A DNA stretch of 52,879 nucleotides from Grammothele lineata (GCA_002150815.3 NDFF03000277.1:1-52879), one strand, 5' to 3'; shown: positions 11,507-23,765, numbered from the stretch's first letter. The notes: generated by a model not told the origin, from the sequence alone. Translations and numbers: made by a program.

Positions 11507-12557
11507 GATGATGCTTAGAAAAGGTGACGAAGACTTGAGCAGCTGTGAGAGAGTGGCGAGACTGGAGGAGGCTACTGCTTTCGATAACTTGGGCACGTAT
11601 CTGTCTTATACGCTTTGCAAACGAGGCTCGGCGCTTTCATACGAAACCGAAAGGCAACGGAGATATCTCGTCAGTGAGCGCGCCTACGACGTACGGAGAC
11701 TTTGACCGTGTACGGCGCACAACGGGAACGCTGCCGACATGCACATTCAGTAGAGAAGTTGTAGCATTGACAGATCACACGCACAGACAACTCCCCGCCT
11801 GGGACCGGACACGACGCCTGCGTTGTGTTGCGCCTACAATGGCGCTCCTTGCGAGACCAGCGCGCTGATCACCCAGGTGTCTGCACAGCCAGTAGTACCC
11901 TGTGTCTGGCTACCAACTAGCTGAACGTCTTACGGAGATTACTTCGCCATTAGCTATTAGCTAGCTAGTCGAGATGCATACATACAACTCCGTGGGACCT
12001 AGAATCGAGAATTATGTTAGAGTCAAAACCATCTCGTACAAACCACAAAGGAACGTACCTCAATACACTGCCTTTCGCAGCCCGCCGCAGTTCGATGGCT
12101 GTAGTACCCGATCTACCCATCGCTCATCGAGCACTGCCCATTCAGTAGACGGAAGGTTGCTGCTCCCCAAGACGCCCGTCCACGGTTCGAAATTCAAACC
12201 GGTATGTATTCGCCTCTCAGGTTCCCTATAGCCGCAGCAACTCCGCAGCTTGATGAGGATTCATTGGGCGGGTGCTTTGACGTGCGGCTTCAAGAGGCCG
12301 GTCCTCGTTGCTCACTGACGTGCGCAGCAAGTACCGAGGCGAGAACCGGTTGGGCGTGTCGCTGGAGTTGTAGGGTGTTTGAGAGGAGAGCGGAAATGTT
12401 TCATTGACGGTAAAAAACTCACAGGCGGCACATTGGGCATTCGTCGCCCGTCTTCGTGTCACCATGAAGTTGGCTATTGGAGATCATAAAGAGGAACGCA
12501 TTCATACGTGCATGTCTAGATTTAATTGGGGCTCTGGAAAAGCGCAAGAGACGGATA
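11507..12557. other. intergenic, no gene recognised
   Basis: About 1 kb between the Ser/Thr-rich gene and the AKR pseudogene. Several short frames exist on both strands, none with a domain or plausible intron-linked continuation. Confidence 0.45.
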
Positions 12558-13555
12558 TCACATATGCCCTACGATTCGCTGCGGCTGGTACGGCTCTTCG
12601 AGGAACTTGACCCCTTCCTCTGCCAACTTCACGTCGAGTGCACCTATCCAACATGATTCAGTCCCGGTCGAAAACGAACTTGACCAAATTGAAGCACGTA
12701 CCGAGAACATCCTCGAGATTATTCCAGTTCGTCGAGCCTACAATCGGCGCGGAGACGTCGGGCTTTGAGAGCATCCAGGCGATAGCGATCTGTGCCATGC
12801 TTACGTCTTTGTCTTGCGCGAGCTCCCCAACCCCACGCCAAGCCAAAGGGAGGGTTTGATAATGTGTGAAAAATGTCTACCTCGGGATAATGCTCTTCGA
12901 CGCATCACTCTGGTACCACGTAAGCAATCTACAGTGGTGCCAAACGAGGTGGGCATGAGCACCTAGAGGAACAAGACAACAGAGTGGGCGCACCTATCAG
13001 CGCTTCCCCGTTTCGACTCGGCGTTCAACGGGCGAGTGAGCGTCCCGCGCGCGAGCGGGGACCACGGCGTTGCTCCAACACCGAACATCTACCGACAATC
13101 GAGCAGTTTCATCAGAATTCGACGTCTTGACAGATGCGCAGACGAACCTTGAGCGTCATGAACATCTCTCGCTCCTCCTCGCGGTAGAGCAGGCTACAGT
13201 GATTCTGCATCGAGATGAAAGACGTGAGGTTGTTCTTTATTGCGTAGTCTGCAGGCACACTGGGTCTGAATGACGTAAGATTGGAAGCAGGATAGTTGAC
13301 TGACTCTACATTTGATGGACTAAACAAGAGTGATGTGATAGTACGCGTCAGGCATGATCGCGGATATACAGGCCAATAAGCTTACATTAGTATACGTAGC
13401 AGGAGCTCATCCCAATGTAGCGGACGTACCCAGTCTTGACCACGTCGCGCAGCGCTTGCATCTGTGGTCAAATTCAATTGCTTGCCAAAAAGCGACGAGC
13501 AGATAACTCACCGTCTTTTCGATCAGAGTCTGGTGATCAACTACAACCATGCGGA
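12558..13555 (-). pseudogene. 5'-truncated aldo/keto reductase pseudogene
   Basis: Third AKR copy, inverted relative to the tandem pair. Recognisable exons in order on the minus strand: TLIEKT (about 13,530), MQALRDVVKTGYVRYIGMSSC (near 13,400-13,460), YAIKNNLTSFISMQNH with LLYREEEREMF (13,150-13,250), MFGVGATPWSPLARG (near 13,060-13,110), DVSMAQIAIAWMLSKPDVSAP and GSTNWNNLEDVLG (12,690-12,820), and the end KFLEEPYQPQRIVGHM with a stop at 12,558. The N-terminal third carrying the catalytic Asp, Tyr and Lys is missing. The microexon equivalent reads FHQM followed by TAG where the paralogues have CAG, and its donor GT is lost. Intron positions that remain match the paralogues, so it arose by DNA-level duplication, not by retrotransposition. 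Confidence 0.8.
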
Positions 13556-13889
13556 CGGAGGATCGACACGAGTTGGGCTGAATTAAACAAGTCTCTGAAG
13601 TGGTTGCTGCCCTGAGACCACCATGGAGTAGTTAGAGACGCATACGGGGCAGATAAGTGCATGCATACCGCACATCATCCTTGGAGAAAAACACACGCTG
13701 GACAACTTCAAAGCTTGGTACGCGTCGAAGGTGGCTCAACGGGCGCCTGCCACAGCTGGGCGTGGCGACAGCGAACAGTCACGTTGTGACACAGAATCAC
13801 GGTACGTTACAGCACGCGTCCGTCACGCAAAGGTGGTCCAACACGTCCGAGTCAATGCCAGTCTCGACCTCTCTCTCCTACGCTGTCAC

Positions 13890-15409
13890 TCAACGGAAGT
13901 ACCACCACCCGGCCGCCGTTCTCTCCCATTCTTCCTCTACTGTAAATGCAGCGCGCTCAAGGGAAGTTGAATGCTTGCTGTACTCCGTCAGGACCGCTTT
14001 CTGGAAGGCTAGATCCCTGGCGAAGGAGAACGGGGCGTCCCTCGAACTCTTGAGGACTACGTCGGACAGCAGGATCGTGCGTAGGCACGGCAGCCGCGAT
14101 ACAACTACTGTTCCCACCGTATACAATTCTTCCTGTTCAGAGCCGTATGTCCCATTCGTAAGTTACGTCAGCGCGACATTCTCAAAGATCTCAGCACGGA
14201 CGGCGACCGCACCTGTTTGGGCTCCTTGTCGACAACGATCAACAAGCACTCAAGTCGAGCGTTCTCCGAGGCGAGTCGCTCTAGCGCCATGAGGTCCAAG
14301 AATCTCATCCCCAGACGGAGGTCCTTGATTTGGGTAGCCGAGTGCTGCAGGCACGAGAGTATCTCGGTGAGCATTTGCCCCTCCATCTCCTGCACGTCTT
14401 CGCTTCGGAATTCGCCCCCGTCTCGACAGTAGGAGACTTCTCCGAGGCGCACAAAACGAATCGGTCGTCTCTCAGATTGGGGGATACCAGCGGGTAGGAG
14501 TAGGGGAAGAACCCTCGGCGGGCAGGTGATCTCTTCCAACTGGGGCCACGCGCCACTGGGGATGCGCATCCGCTCTTCATCTTCTTCGGACAGGAATATA
14601 CTCTTCTTGACTATGAGTGAGCGTATTCCTGAATGTCTCAGTGCCCAAGGAGAGCTGATGGATTGCTCGGCGACCTGTAGGGTATGTAGTGTAGGAAAGT
14701 TGAGATCCCGGGTGACATCGCTGAGTATCAGGTCATGCGCCTCCACGCCACCATTCCACAGGCTGAGAGAAGTGAGATGGGGGGCATTGATTTCGAGGAT
14801 ATTCCGAATAAACATTATCTCTGTGGTCGTGTTGTATTGAGTGACAACTAGCTGAACATGCTGGAGGCGGGGCGTCGTGCACTGGTGCCCATCGAATGAC
14901 TTGAGAATGCTGATAAGAGATTGGTTGCGTCCACGTAGGTAGCAGTTAATCACAATGGATTTCAACTGGAGGTGCGGCGTCGTGGCGAGTGCGTGTAGTA
15001 ATGGGAGTGCCCGTACGAAGTTCGTATCGTTGTCGCACCGGACTTCGCGCAAGTTCGTCATGGCGGCAATCATGGCGTGGACGATCCTCTCTTCTATGCT
15101 GCTCAACGCCTCTGGATAACGCTCGGCGAGAGAATAGTTGATGACGAGAGACTGGACGAGAGACGGAACGTTCCGCTCCAATGCGAACGTGTGCAGCGGT
15201 TGGGCTAGCGTATAGACGCACTGTCTGGCCGCCGCGAGGCTGACATGAGACAGATCGAGAGCCCGATAGAGGTATGGGGTTGCCATATGATTGATTGTCT
15301 TCGACACGAGGAGGAAATAAGGGAGATCCTGGCGATGTACAAACGAGCCGATGGCATCGAGCAGCTCGTTCGGAAGTAGACTGTACGATACAGAGCCAGT
15401 GAAAGACAT
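13890..15409 (-). CDS. F-box protein
   Basis: Two exons (15409-14213 and 14132-13890) with an 80-nt intron. The protein is about 480 residues. The F-box is at residues 10-50: LLPNELLDAIGSFVHRQDLPYF, then LLVSKTINHMATPYLYRAL. It is followed by leucine-rich segments, for example AMTNLREVRCDND, APHLTSLSLWNGG and FPTLHTLQVAEQ, then WPQLEEITCPPRVLPLLLPAG. The second exon starts EELYTVGTVVVSRLP and ends GWWYFR. The family role is recruitment of proteins to SCF ubiquitin ligase; the target is unknown. The ATG at 15409 is used because the F-box starts just after it. Confidence 0.85.
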
Positions 15410-15749
15410 CGTGATCTGTATGATTGGAACGTTATGAACCTCGCGTTACAGAGAGTGGGACATCAATATTTACCCTAACGTTCCGGGCCTTGATGGAGAA
15501 GAAGGGAGATGGCGGCCTTCAACATAAACCGACACAAGGCGATGCATCGATTTTCCACGACGATACCACGTGGTTTTAGTGAGAAAGTGAGCTTGGATTC
15601 TTCATCAGCGGCTCCGCTGTACTAGACGCTAAAACGAAGTTCACTCTGGAAAACGCCGTCGCTCTGCAGATAGCGTTACAAAAGTATGCACCCAAAGCAT
15701 AATAATTACTGGCGGTAGGAAACATGGCATTGATACAGAGAATGCTCGA
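15410..15749. other. short intergenic stretch
   Basis: About 340 nt holding the F-box gene's promoter and the 3' untranslated region of the P450. No specific element recognised. Confidence 0.4.
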
Positions 15750-18118
15750 TTAGTCAAGCTTCCAGGAGCTGACATTCAGGAACATCTCTGGTCGTGAACT
15801 ATCATGGCTGGTCGTGGGGTACGCAACCGGCGCAAAGTTCCACACAATCGGCGTTTCCGAGCGTTCGAACTTGAAGGCCGCTACCAACGTCGACAGCACA
15901 ACCTCTGCGGGACGACGCGATTGGGATTAAAATCTCACCTCTCAGTGTATGGTAAAGCAAGGGAACGTACTCATTTCGAGCTGCGAGAACTTGAACCCAC
16001 TATAAGTGCCGCGTCAGCACGTCCTGGATTGGAGTAAACGAGAGCGGACTCACATGCACGCATGGCCTCCACTGAGGAACGTCGTACTGTGCATCGGTCA
16101 AACAGGAGTCAGCACTGCCTCTCAGTGATAACAAGTGTCAAGGAATGACGTACAGGTTCGCGTATATACCTGGTATGTGCGCCTCTTGCACCTCACGCGG
16201 AAGCGACGCGAGCCAGCGCTCGGGCTTCCACTCGTACGCGTCCTCGCCCCAAAGTGCCTTCCACGTGTTGCACGCCCGGAGATTGAGAAATAGAGAGCTA
16301 CCCTTGGGCATCGGAATCTCAGAGATGAGCGTCCCATCGCGCCCACGGATAGGCTCCGACAGTGGGAGTACCGTGTCTGCGGTCGCTCTGTCAAACGGCC
16401 ATTAGCACGCCGTGACAATAAGAGGGCATTGGCGCCATTGAGCTTACTGCCGCGCGACGAAGGTTACTGGGGGATAGCTGTAGAGCGTCAGCAAGAAAGC
16501 CTGTGGTTGGTGAGTGAAGATGAAGCATACGTACAGACGAAGCGTCTCCCGGCATATTGCGTCCATGTACGGAAGAGCCATGAGCTCATCGTACGGTATC
16601 GTCTGACCGTAGGCCTCACGGGCTTCTAGGACCTCGCGACGGAGCTTTTCCTGGGCTTCAGGATGTTCAGATAACAGATGAAGCGTTCGGGCGAGCACGT
16701 TTGAAGTTGTGTCGACACCGGCCAGCATGAATGTCCTACAAAGGCGAACATTTGTCAGTGATATCGTACATTCAACGCGGAATGACGATTCTTACGCCAT
16801 CTGCGCAAGCAGCTCATCGTCCGGCAGCTTATCCTCTACGGAAGCCGACATGTTTTCTCTCACTGCTGAAACGAGTCAAACCTTCGTAACCATGCTCAAT
16901 GGGAAGATTGACTCACGCAGGATGCTCATGACGTCCTTACCCTCTCCAACCGTATGGAGTAGTTCCTGATCCCCACGCTCGATCGCTGCTTTCTTCGCCT
17001 CAAAGATCTCCTTAGAGCGATCGTGCACCTGGTACGTCAAGCGCTTCATCCGCTGCACTCTAGCATCAGGTACAAAGTCGAGGAGACGTCGGCGAAGCCA
17101 AGCCGGGCCCAGATACTTAATGTACGGCAGCACTATGCGCGTGTGCGCGATATCAGCGAACGCAGGTCTGCAAGGAAGAACCAGTGGTGAGGAGATGATC
17201 GAGACCTGTAGCAAGGAAACAGAGACGAACACGAATGCCTTGACCGCGTCAGTATACTCGTCCTTGGCATCGGTAATAAGAGGGTCGAATGAGTGTCCGA
17301 GGCCGCCCTGGCCTACGAGCTCGAGCGCGGTGCGGCCCATCCAAGAGAGGACGTCAATTTCCTTAGTGCCGTTTTTCACGCGCGCATCAATTGCCGTCTG
17401 AAGCTGTTATCACAGTAATGAGCGTCTACGATAATGTGTACACGAAGGAGCACGATAACAACACGCACTTTACCTGCGACGTCGTGGAATAGTGGGGTGA
17501 GACTACGCATGTGAGCGGCAGAGAAAACGGGGTTGAGCATCTTCCGCTGCCGTTTGTGTCTCGCGCCGGTAGTGGAGAGCAAACCGGGACCCAAGAGCAA
17601 CATGCCGTTCCTATACATGAAGCGTAGATTAGTTTGCCAGCACTGCCTGAGAGCTGCGAGAGGTCAGAGGAACTCACACTTCCGTCACGACTCCACGAGA
17701 GTAGTTCTCCTGGTCTCTGACGAAGACGCTATGCAGGGCTTTCGGATCGTATACGTGTAGCCATTTGGTCTAATGTGAATCATGTTCAGCGTGCGACGCG
17801 CCGTAACTCGCGGGATTCAAGTTTACCCCAAGAAAGAATTGGAATCTCGCCACTGTACCGTACGTTTCGACGAGATCCCGAACAAAGTCCCAGTTGTTGT
17901 GCTGGAAGAGCTGTAGAACGTGGCCTGTATTGCGAACAGAGTTAGGGGTTTGGGCTCTACGCGTTCCGTGACGAGGAAGCTAGCTTACCTGCCCACAGAG
18001 AGCCTGGGGCCGGACCTGCGATATTGTCGAATGGTGAAGGGATTATGAAGTTACGCACGATGCGCCATAGTACGTATAGCGTAAGCGCGGCAGCACCTAT
18101 TGCCACGAGGGACGCCAT
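15750..18118 (-). CDS. cytochrome P450 monooxygenase, gene 1
   Basis: Multi-exon basidiomycete P450 of roughly 520 residues. The N-terminal membrane anchor is MASLVAIGAAALTLYVLW, then the Pro-rich hinge IAGPAPGSLWAG. Further landmarks: RKMLNPVFSAAHMR of the C-helix region, ELVGQGGLGHSFDPL, the I-helix oxygen-binding motif in FMLAGVDTTSN, the ExxR motif in ICRETLRL, the WKPERWL meander, and the heme loop FLSGGHACIG with the Cys ligand. The loop has His where the consensus FxxGxRxCxG has Arg; position and reading frame are supported by the flanking introns. The last exon ends with FLNVSSWKLD and a stop at 15,750-15,752. An ER-anchored monooxygenase using a P450 reductase is family knowledge; the substrate is unknown. 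The start ATG at 18118 gives a good anchor. Confidence 0.85.
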
Positions 18119-18154
18119 CGTGCACGTTGTAAGTTGTGAGCAGGAGGCTAGGTC

Positions 18155-18162
18155 CTTATAAG
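18155..18162 (-). promoter_or_regulatory. candidate TATA box of P450 gene 1
   Basis: CTTATAAG, palindromic, lies about 40 nt upstream of the start codon at 18118. Confidence 0.35.
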
Positions 18163-19090
18163 AGGACCGCGGCAGATCCTGATATGCACCGTTCCCATCT
18201 TAGCAGCGTCGTTGGGACCTGGTAGCGTCGATAAGTCACCGCGCAACTGGGAGTTCGTGATGCGAGGTGAACGCACCGGATCTCGTCGGCGCCAAGTCCG
18301 GACGATTTGCTGAGTCGAATCAAGATGGGGCCGGATTGCGAGGTGTGTTGGGTGCTACTCGCAGACATGGGTCATTAGTAGTCAGCTTTATTGGTGAGCT
18401 GTGGCATTACAAGGACACCGTAGCATGACGAGCACTTGCCTACGAAACGGTGTACACAGCTAGGAGTTGTCGATAACAGAAAGAGTCGTCAAGGTGGTCG
18501 AGACTCGACGACATACCCGGGCCCGCGCCATCAATTACCTCGGCAATGATCTTGTCTGCTGTCTTTTCGGACTTTCAATTTCCTTTGAATGAAATAGGCG
18601 CCGACGCTATTGACTGATGGCATCAAGAGTCGCATTCGAATCGTTGGCCTGACGTCACGCTTCAAATCTTCGCATCCCAATCATTGCCTCTCCGAGTCAG
18701 TCTCGACCTTCACCTAAAACCGAGGCAAGACAGCAAGACAGCACGGATGGTCTGCCGTCTTCCATGCTGATATGGATATGAACGGCACCCTTGCCTGAAA
18801 TTACTTCGTAAGTGACCTCGCAGCCCTCGCCCGGCTCGGGTTCTGCTAACAATGAACGACTGATCCTGGTCGGAGACACAGCTCAGGCATATATGTACAT
18901 TATCTGTAGATCTAGGAGCTCAGGAGATCTTACACGTCAGCTTCCTAGCCATCACATAGGAAAAGCATATACAACCGGGTTTGTCGTTCGATTTAGGTTC
19001 AATGTGGAATAGCTCAGTGTTCAGCCAGTGGCAGATTGCTCGGTATGCTGTACTCGAAGTATGATGTACATGATCACAGCAACATGCGAT
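18163..19090. other. intergenic, no convincing gene
   Basis: About 0.9 kb between P450 gene 1 and the small secreted barrel protein. A 60-codon minus-strand frame ending at 18,697 has a fairly protein-like composition but no start context, domain or exon partners were found. Confidence 0.4.
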
Positions 19091-19583
19091 TTACACAAAG
19101 TCCCAGGTGACCTGGATGTGCTCCGCAGTGAGCGGAGCAAACCTCTCAAACGCTGCTTCCGTCAGCTCGATGCTGTCTCCCATGCAGGTAGTGCACTTGT
19201 CAGCCACATTGACCTTCAAAGACTTTCCCTGGTCTTTAAGATCACACCGCCGTTAGTATCCGCCGTCTTGTGAGCCATCGATGATAGCTGCAATGAAAGG
19301 CTTACAGTTGACGTTGATGTTACGGCCACAGTTCTTGCGGTTATTCCACTGTGCGGCTGGAAGGCCGACGGAAAGGTCGCCGTCGTTAATGGGCGTGCCG
19401 CACGCGCCGGACGTTCCAATGTGACGTTCGTAGGTGGCTGGGACAGGGAAAGAGTAGCGTCAGGAATTACGTATGTGCAGTTCAACGGAGATAGCAGAGC
19501 GACGCACCCAAGCCAGAGAAGGCGTGAGCAGATTCGACAGCCATAGCGGCGACGAGAGTAGCGAAGATAGTGTTAAGCTGCAT
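19091..19583 (-). CDS. small secreted RlpA-like double-psi beta-barrel protein
   Basis: Three short exons give 116 residues. Exon 1 encodes the signal peptide MQLNTIFATLVAAMAVESAHA. Exon 2 begins in GLATYERHIGTSGACG and includes AAQWNNRKNCGRNINVN. Exon 3 gives YQGKSLKVNVADKCTTC, then DSIELTEAAFERFAPL and the end IQVTWDFV. The pattern GACG, then AAQW, CG.NI.V, VADKC..C, D.. and the final I.VTW is the fungal RlpA-like/barwin-like double-psi beta-barrel. Four Cys that pair in this fold are present. The DKC motif supplies the family's conserved Asp. The second intron contains a good branch site, actaac. Role: secreted, probably binding cell wall or host polysaccharide; no lytic activity has been shown for most such proteins. 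Easy to miss because each exon is short. Confidence 0.8.
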
Positions 19584-20467
19584 ATTGTAGTCTCAGATGA
19601 GAGGAGTGATTTGAATGGTGGTTGTGGTAGGCGATCCGTATAGGGATGAGAGCCTGCTCATTCATCGAGGACGTCGAGAGTACTTATGCCTCCGAGTCTC
19701 GAGTAGAGCGTTTCTTGGGTTAACGGACTACAGTGTTGTGCCCCCTTGAAATGAGCGTGAAGACGACACACTTTGACTTGCCGATGGAGCTGAACGACCG
19801 GAGTATCCGATTCGAAAGGTGGCAAGTGAGTGAGAGCGCCACCCGCTGTGCGATGTGGACGGAAAAGAGGATTCGCGACTGGGATGAAATTATCAATGCG
19901 TCCAGAGCGCCTCTTCTCTCTAGTCCTAGTTCATCAATACCTCACTCATCGTAAGTGGAACGTTGCATCAGTACATCCAAGACTGAAATCAACAATTGGA
20001 CATGCAATATACCACTGTACAATAATAGAACCCAGGGTGAGACTCCAGTCGCCGTCGAGCGAGAAAACATCGGACGTAACGGCGTTCAAAATCGGAGAAC
20101 CCACAGCGGCGTCAGCTCGCCTGGCTCTGTGTGGGATGCGGGCGTGCGCACCGTCCACGCGATGCACCGGAGATCCGATATGTCATTCTCCATCCGGTGA
20201 TACGGAGATGGGGCGCGTCGTGCGCTGAACAGCTCCACAGTAGGGAAGGGCGGATTGAACGGACGTGCGACACGGACGGGCTTACATCCGATTGGACGTG
20301 GTCCAAGAACCATCGTGGTGGCTCCTAAAAAATTACAGCGTGTAGGAGGCTGAGCCCGTGAAAAGGCGAACGGCAATGGGAGACCGTGGAGAAAAGTGTA
20401 CATTAAATAGTGGGGTATCAATATGACGAACCGTCGAGGCCACATTACATTCTATGCCAATGCCATT
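19584..20467. other. intergenic, weak coding candidate
   Basis: About 0.9 kb. A plus-strand frame from the ATG at 19,751 to 19,954 (about 67 codons) is rich in charged residues (DRSIRFERWQ, RIRDWDEII) but has no recognisable domain. The region otherwise shows nothing. Confidence 0.3.
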
Positions 20468-22726
20468 TTACACATCGGGTTCGTTTTCGGTATCCATCCA
20501 GTCTCTCGCGCTTTGGTGCTCCTCCTCCCAAGGCAGCGGAACCATCGGCACCGAGACCGGGAACTCGAAGTTTGGCAGGGGCTTCCGCATCTGCTCAACA
20601 ACGTTCGCGTTATCCCGTATCCATCGAGAGAACAGGACGTTCCCGTCCGAGTCAACCAGCCTGTCGAAGATGGCAGACGACCCGTAGACTCGGCTCGGCT
20701 CGTGTCCACGATTCCATTCGAGGAAGGCGAGGTCGCGTTGGTCGACGTCCATCCGGAATTCGGTGGGCGTCTCGGTTTTGTAGTCGTCTGCGGGCAACGT
20801 GTGTATTAGTACGCTGCATAGAGTGCTGGAAGCGGAGTGAGTGCTTACGGGGTATCAACCCCTCTTCAACCAGGCTGAAGTCCAAGCCGTCAAAGTACGG
20901 ATGTGCCATCATCTCCTCCGAGGTTGGTCGATCGTTGAGCATCTTCTCGAACATACGTCAACGTCCCGAGTCTCATACAGGCGACGCGCCACATACCTTC
21001 ATGCACAAGTCCCACTCCAGGCTGTCCCTCGGGAGCGCCTCTTCGCTCAATTCGTCGAACTCGTGAACGCTCATCGCGAAGATCTCATGCCTATCATTCC
21101 AGCTCAACGCCGTCCACATCTCCTCATCGCCGTCGAACCACTCCGGCATATCACGAAGGCGATATACGGGATCGTGCCTGCCGGACATCAGCTCGAGGAA
21201 CACCATCCCGAGGCTGAACACGTCTGAGCGCGCCGTGCAGTACGGCCCCGGCTCCCGCCACGCCTCGTCCGCCAGGTAACCGGGGGTGCCGCACGAGCGG
21301 CCGCGCCACTCCCGGAACTCGTCGACGGTGGTGCACCACGAAGGCGGGGACTGGGCGAAGCCGAAGTCGGCGAGGAGGACGCGGCCGGTGCGAGTGATGA
21401 GGAAGTTGTCGGGTTTAATATCCGCGTGGATAAGCTGGTATCGCTCGAGGTCGCGGATGGCAAGGACCTGTAGCCCCGTGAGCACTGAACGCGAGGTGGG
21501 AACGAGGTGCCACTCACCATTTCAGCGCATATAAGACGGATCTCGTCCTTGCTGAGCGGCGTGTTCCGAGTGTTGGCGTTGTACATACGGTTCCGGAGGG
21601 TTCCATCGCATACGTCCTGCGGCTCTATTAGCTCACATCCCCCAGCTGTTGCTCGGGCACGTACCATCGCCAGGTAGACGTTGTGCTCGTCCTCCCAGGA
21701 CGCGCGCAAGCGCGTCCAGAACTTCAGCCCATTGTTCGCCGCTACGGCCATGCAATCCTGCTCTATGAGTAGGGGCACTTGCGCATATGCCTCGCGATAC
21801 GCCTTCCGCTTGTGTACCACTTTGAGGGCGACCGTTTCCGCCCCGCCGGTGAGCGCAAGGAAGACGCGTCCGAAGCTACCCTCGCCCAGCGAGCCCACGA
21901 TCGCATACGTCACTCCATCGTGCGAGACGGTGTCGGGGTGGTGTACTCGATCCCCGTTGAACTTGTCCATATCCTCGCGTCGGACGACTACGGTGGTGGG
22001 AATGTGGTCGGCAATTCGGGCATCTTCAGGGACCTCGTTAGCATCCCGGTGGCCTGATTGCGCGTAGGATCCAGGAAGGGCGGGGTACGGGATGGCGGCG
22101 TCGAGTCCAATGATGTGTTTGAAAAAGAGAGACCGTAGAAGTGACGGAGGCGGAGAGGGCGATGGTGCTTGCTCGCGCCACTGGACCACGGGTGGCGCGG
22201 CACGAGCGAACCGCCACGGGATCCGACGCGAGGTAGAACCACCGTTGTGAGTTGTGCCTTCGGGGGTGGTGGGCAGGTCCGGAGTGGTGGAATGGTCCGA
22301 TGCGAGAGTCTCAGTGCCGGTGCGGGCGACATTGACGCTAACATCGAGTCGAGTGACGGATGCGAGTCAGAGCACGAGCAGGGAAACAGATTGAGAAACA
22401 TACCTGGGTATGACCGCAGGCTGCGCAATCGCACGTCGGTAAACGAACCCAAGGCGCGCGCGAATGCCAAGAGCCTTTGCTACAAGCATACTCATGCCGT
22501 AGAACCGCTCTGCATGTTCGAACCGGCTTTCCGGGGTCGTGATATCCTTAGGCGCTGCGATGATGGGCCGCACGAGTATCTTCGATAGATGTGGGGGATG
22601 CACTCTAGAAAAATGAGCGCCTTGTGGAGGCTCCTGCAGCGCGGAGCCCGATGATTTCCCTGCCGGCTGGCGGTGAAGGGGCCCAGGATGCAGGAGTAAG
22701 CCGAAGAGCGCCTGGATGAACGACAT
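20468..22726 (-). CDS. Ser/Thr protein kinase
   Basis: Multi-exon kinase. The N-terminal part of about 200 residues is Pro/Ser/Thr-rich. The kinase domain shows the Gly loop GEGSFGRVF, the Lys in TVALKVVHK, the alpha-C Glu in LLIEQDC, the catalytic loop LIHADIKPDN, DFG in LLADFGFAQ, the activation-segment end GTPGYLADE and the DVFSLGMVFLELMSG helix. Two motifs deviate: the catalytic HRD reads HAD and APE reads ADE. After the domain come NDRPTSEEMMAHPYFDGLDF and a tail with FLEWNRGHEPSRVYGSSAIFDRL, ending TENEPDV. The hinge intron joins AEM to VLAIRDLE, which restores the usual spacing to the catalytic loop. The start at 22726 (MSFIQALFG) is the closest ATG; another at 22867 is in frame and would add a hydrophobic stretch. 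Substrate and pathway unknown. Confidence 0.8.
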
Positions 22727-23765
22727 CAGGGATGAGTGGCGCCACACGAGTGTGGTGATGAGGAGTAGAGGGAGAGAGTAGAGAACACGGGTTGAGGCGG
22801 CGAGGTGGCCGTTATGATAGAGCTGAGGTACGCTTTGGCCGCGGTGGTCAGGGCACCGGAAGCGCATCCGGGCGCTTATTCACTTGGGCCAAAGCGTCGG
22901 CGAACGCCGGGGCCATTGTGCATGCGGAGTCTGAGTGTTGGGTGGTGGCCCACGAATCCAGGGAACAAAGACATGGGATCGACGGCGAGGAAAGCGGTGC
23001 AATGTGCACGATAGTATCCCGCTAGACCAGACTGGGAGAAGGTCGGGCTAGAACGAGGCGAAACAGCCAACGGTGTTGCGACGGCCTTCTACCTCACTTG
23101 TTGTGCTTTCAATGTTAGAACGCCAGATTGCATCATGGGAGTACAACGACATTCACCTGGTCACGGTCGAGTGCACTCTGGCAGACCGGTAATTCAGCCT
23201 CGTGGAGGCAAGTCTTGAGATGGCAGTGGTACTCACTCGAAGCGAAGCATCGTGACCTGGCCTGAGCCTGGGTCCAAGGCGCTCCCTTACGTGAACTCAG
23301 AAATATGGCGTAGAACTTCACAAAAGGAGCAAGTATCCGAAGAGACCTGGTTGTGGTCGATGCGGTCGATGCGAAGTTGGATGCGAAGTTGGACGCGACG
23401 TCGCGAGCCTTGTTCGCCCGGGAGCAAATTTGATCAGAGCCAGTCGGCGCTTATAGAAAAGCAAGCACGTGCGGCTCCTGCGTTGCCATGCGGCCTTGTC
23501 TCGAAGCGGCGCCCAGGCCCAGGCTGAAGTTGAAGTCCAGCGCGATGTCTCGCAGGTAATCCCAGTCGTGCGGCTACCAAGTAGCATTTGTCGTCATCGC
23601 GTTAGGCTAACGAAAGCATGGCGGGGGAGCGCCGACGACGGAGCCGTGACGAGGGATAAGATAGTGTAGGTGAGCTAGTACATACAACCTGGGCGTGCAT
23701 ACACAAATATCGAGCAGATACAATATCACGACCGTAGTGGCCGGGTCAGACCTTAGCGAGCGTTC
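22727..23765. other. intergenic, nothing recognised
   Basis: About 1 kb between the kinase and the RAD7 gene. Short frames only. A local run of gatgcg-type words near 23,360-23,400 is a small imperfect tandem repeat. Confidence 0.4.

Noticed and set aside
13657..14292. 211-codon plus-strand frame
   Set aside because: It lies antisense to the well-supported F-box gene exons and is its shadow.
18697..18879. 60-codon minus frame with a protein-like composition
   Set aside because: Too short, lacks a good start and neighbouring exons; could be a relic but nothing supports a gene.
19751..19954. Small charged ORF upstream of the double-psi barrel gene
   Set aside because: No family and contains an internal GTGAGT, so even the reading is uncertain; mentioned only as a weak candidate.
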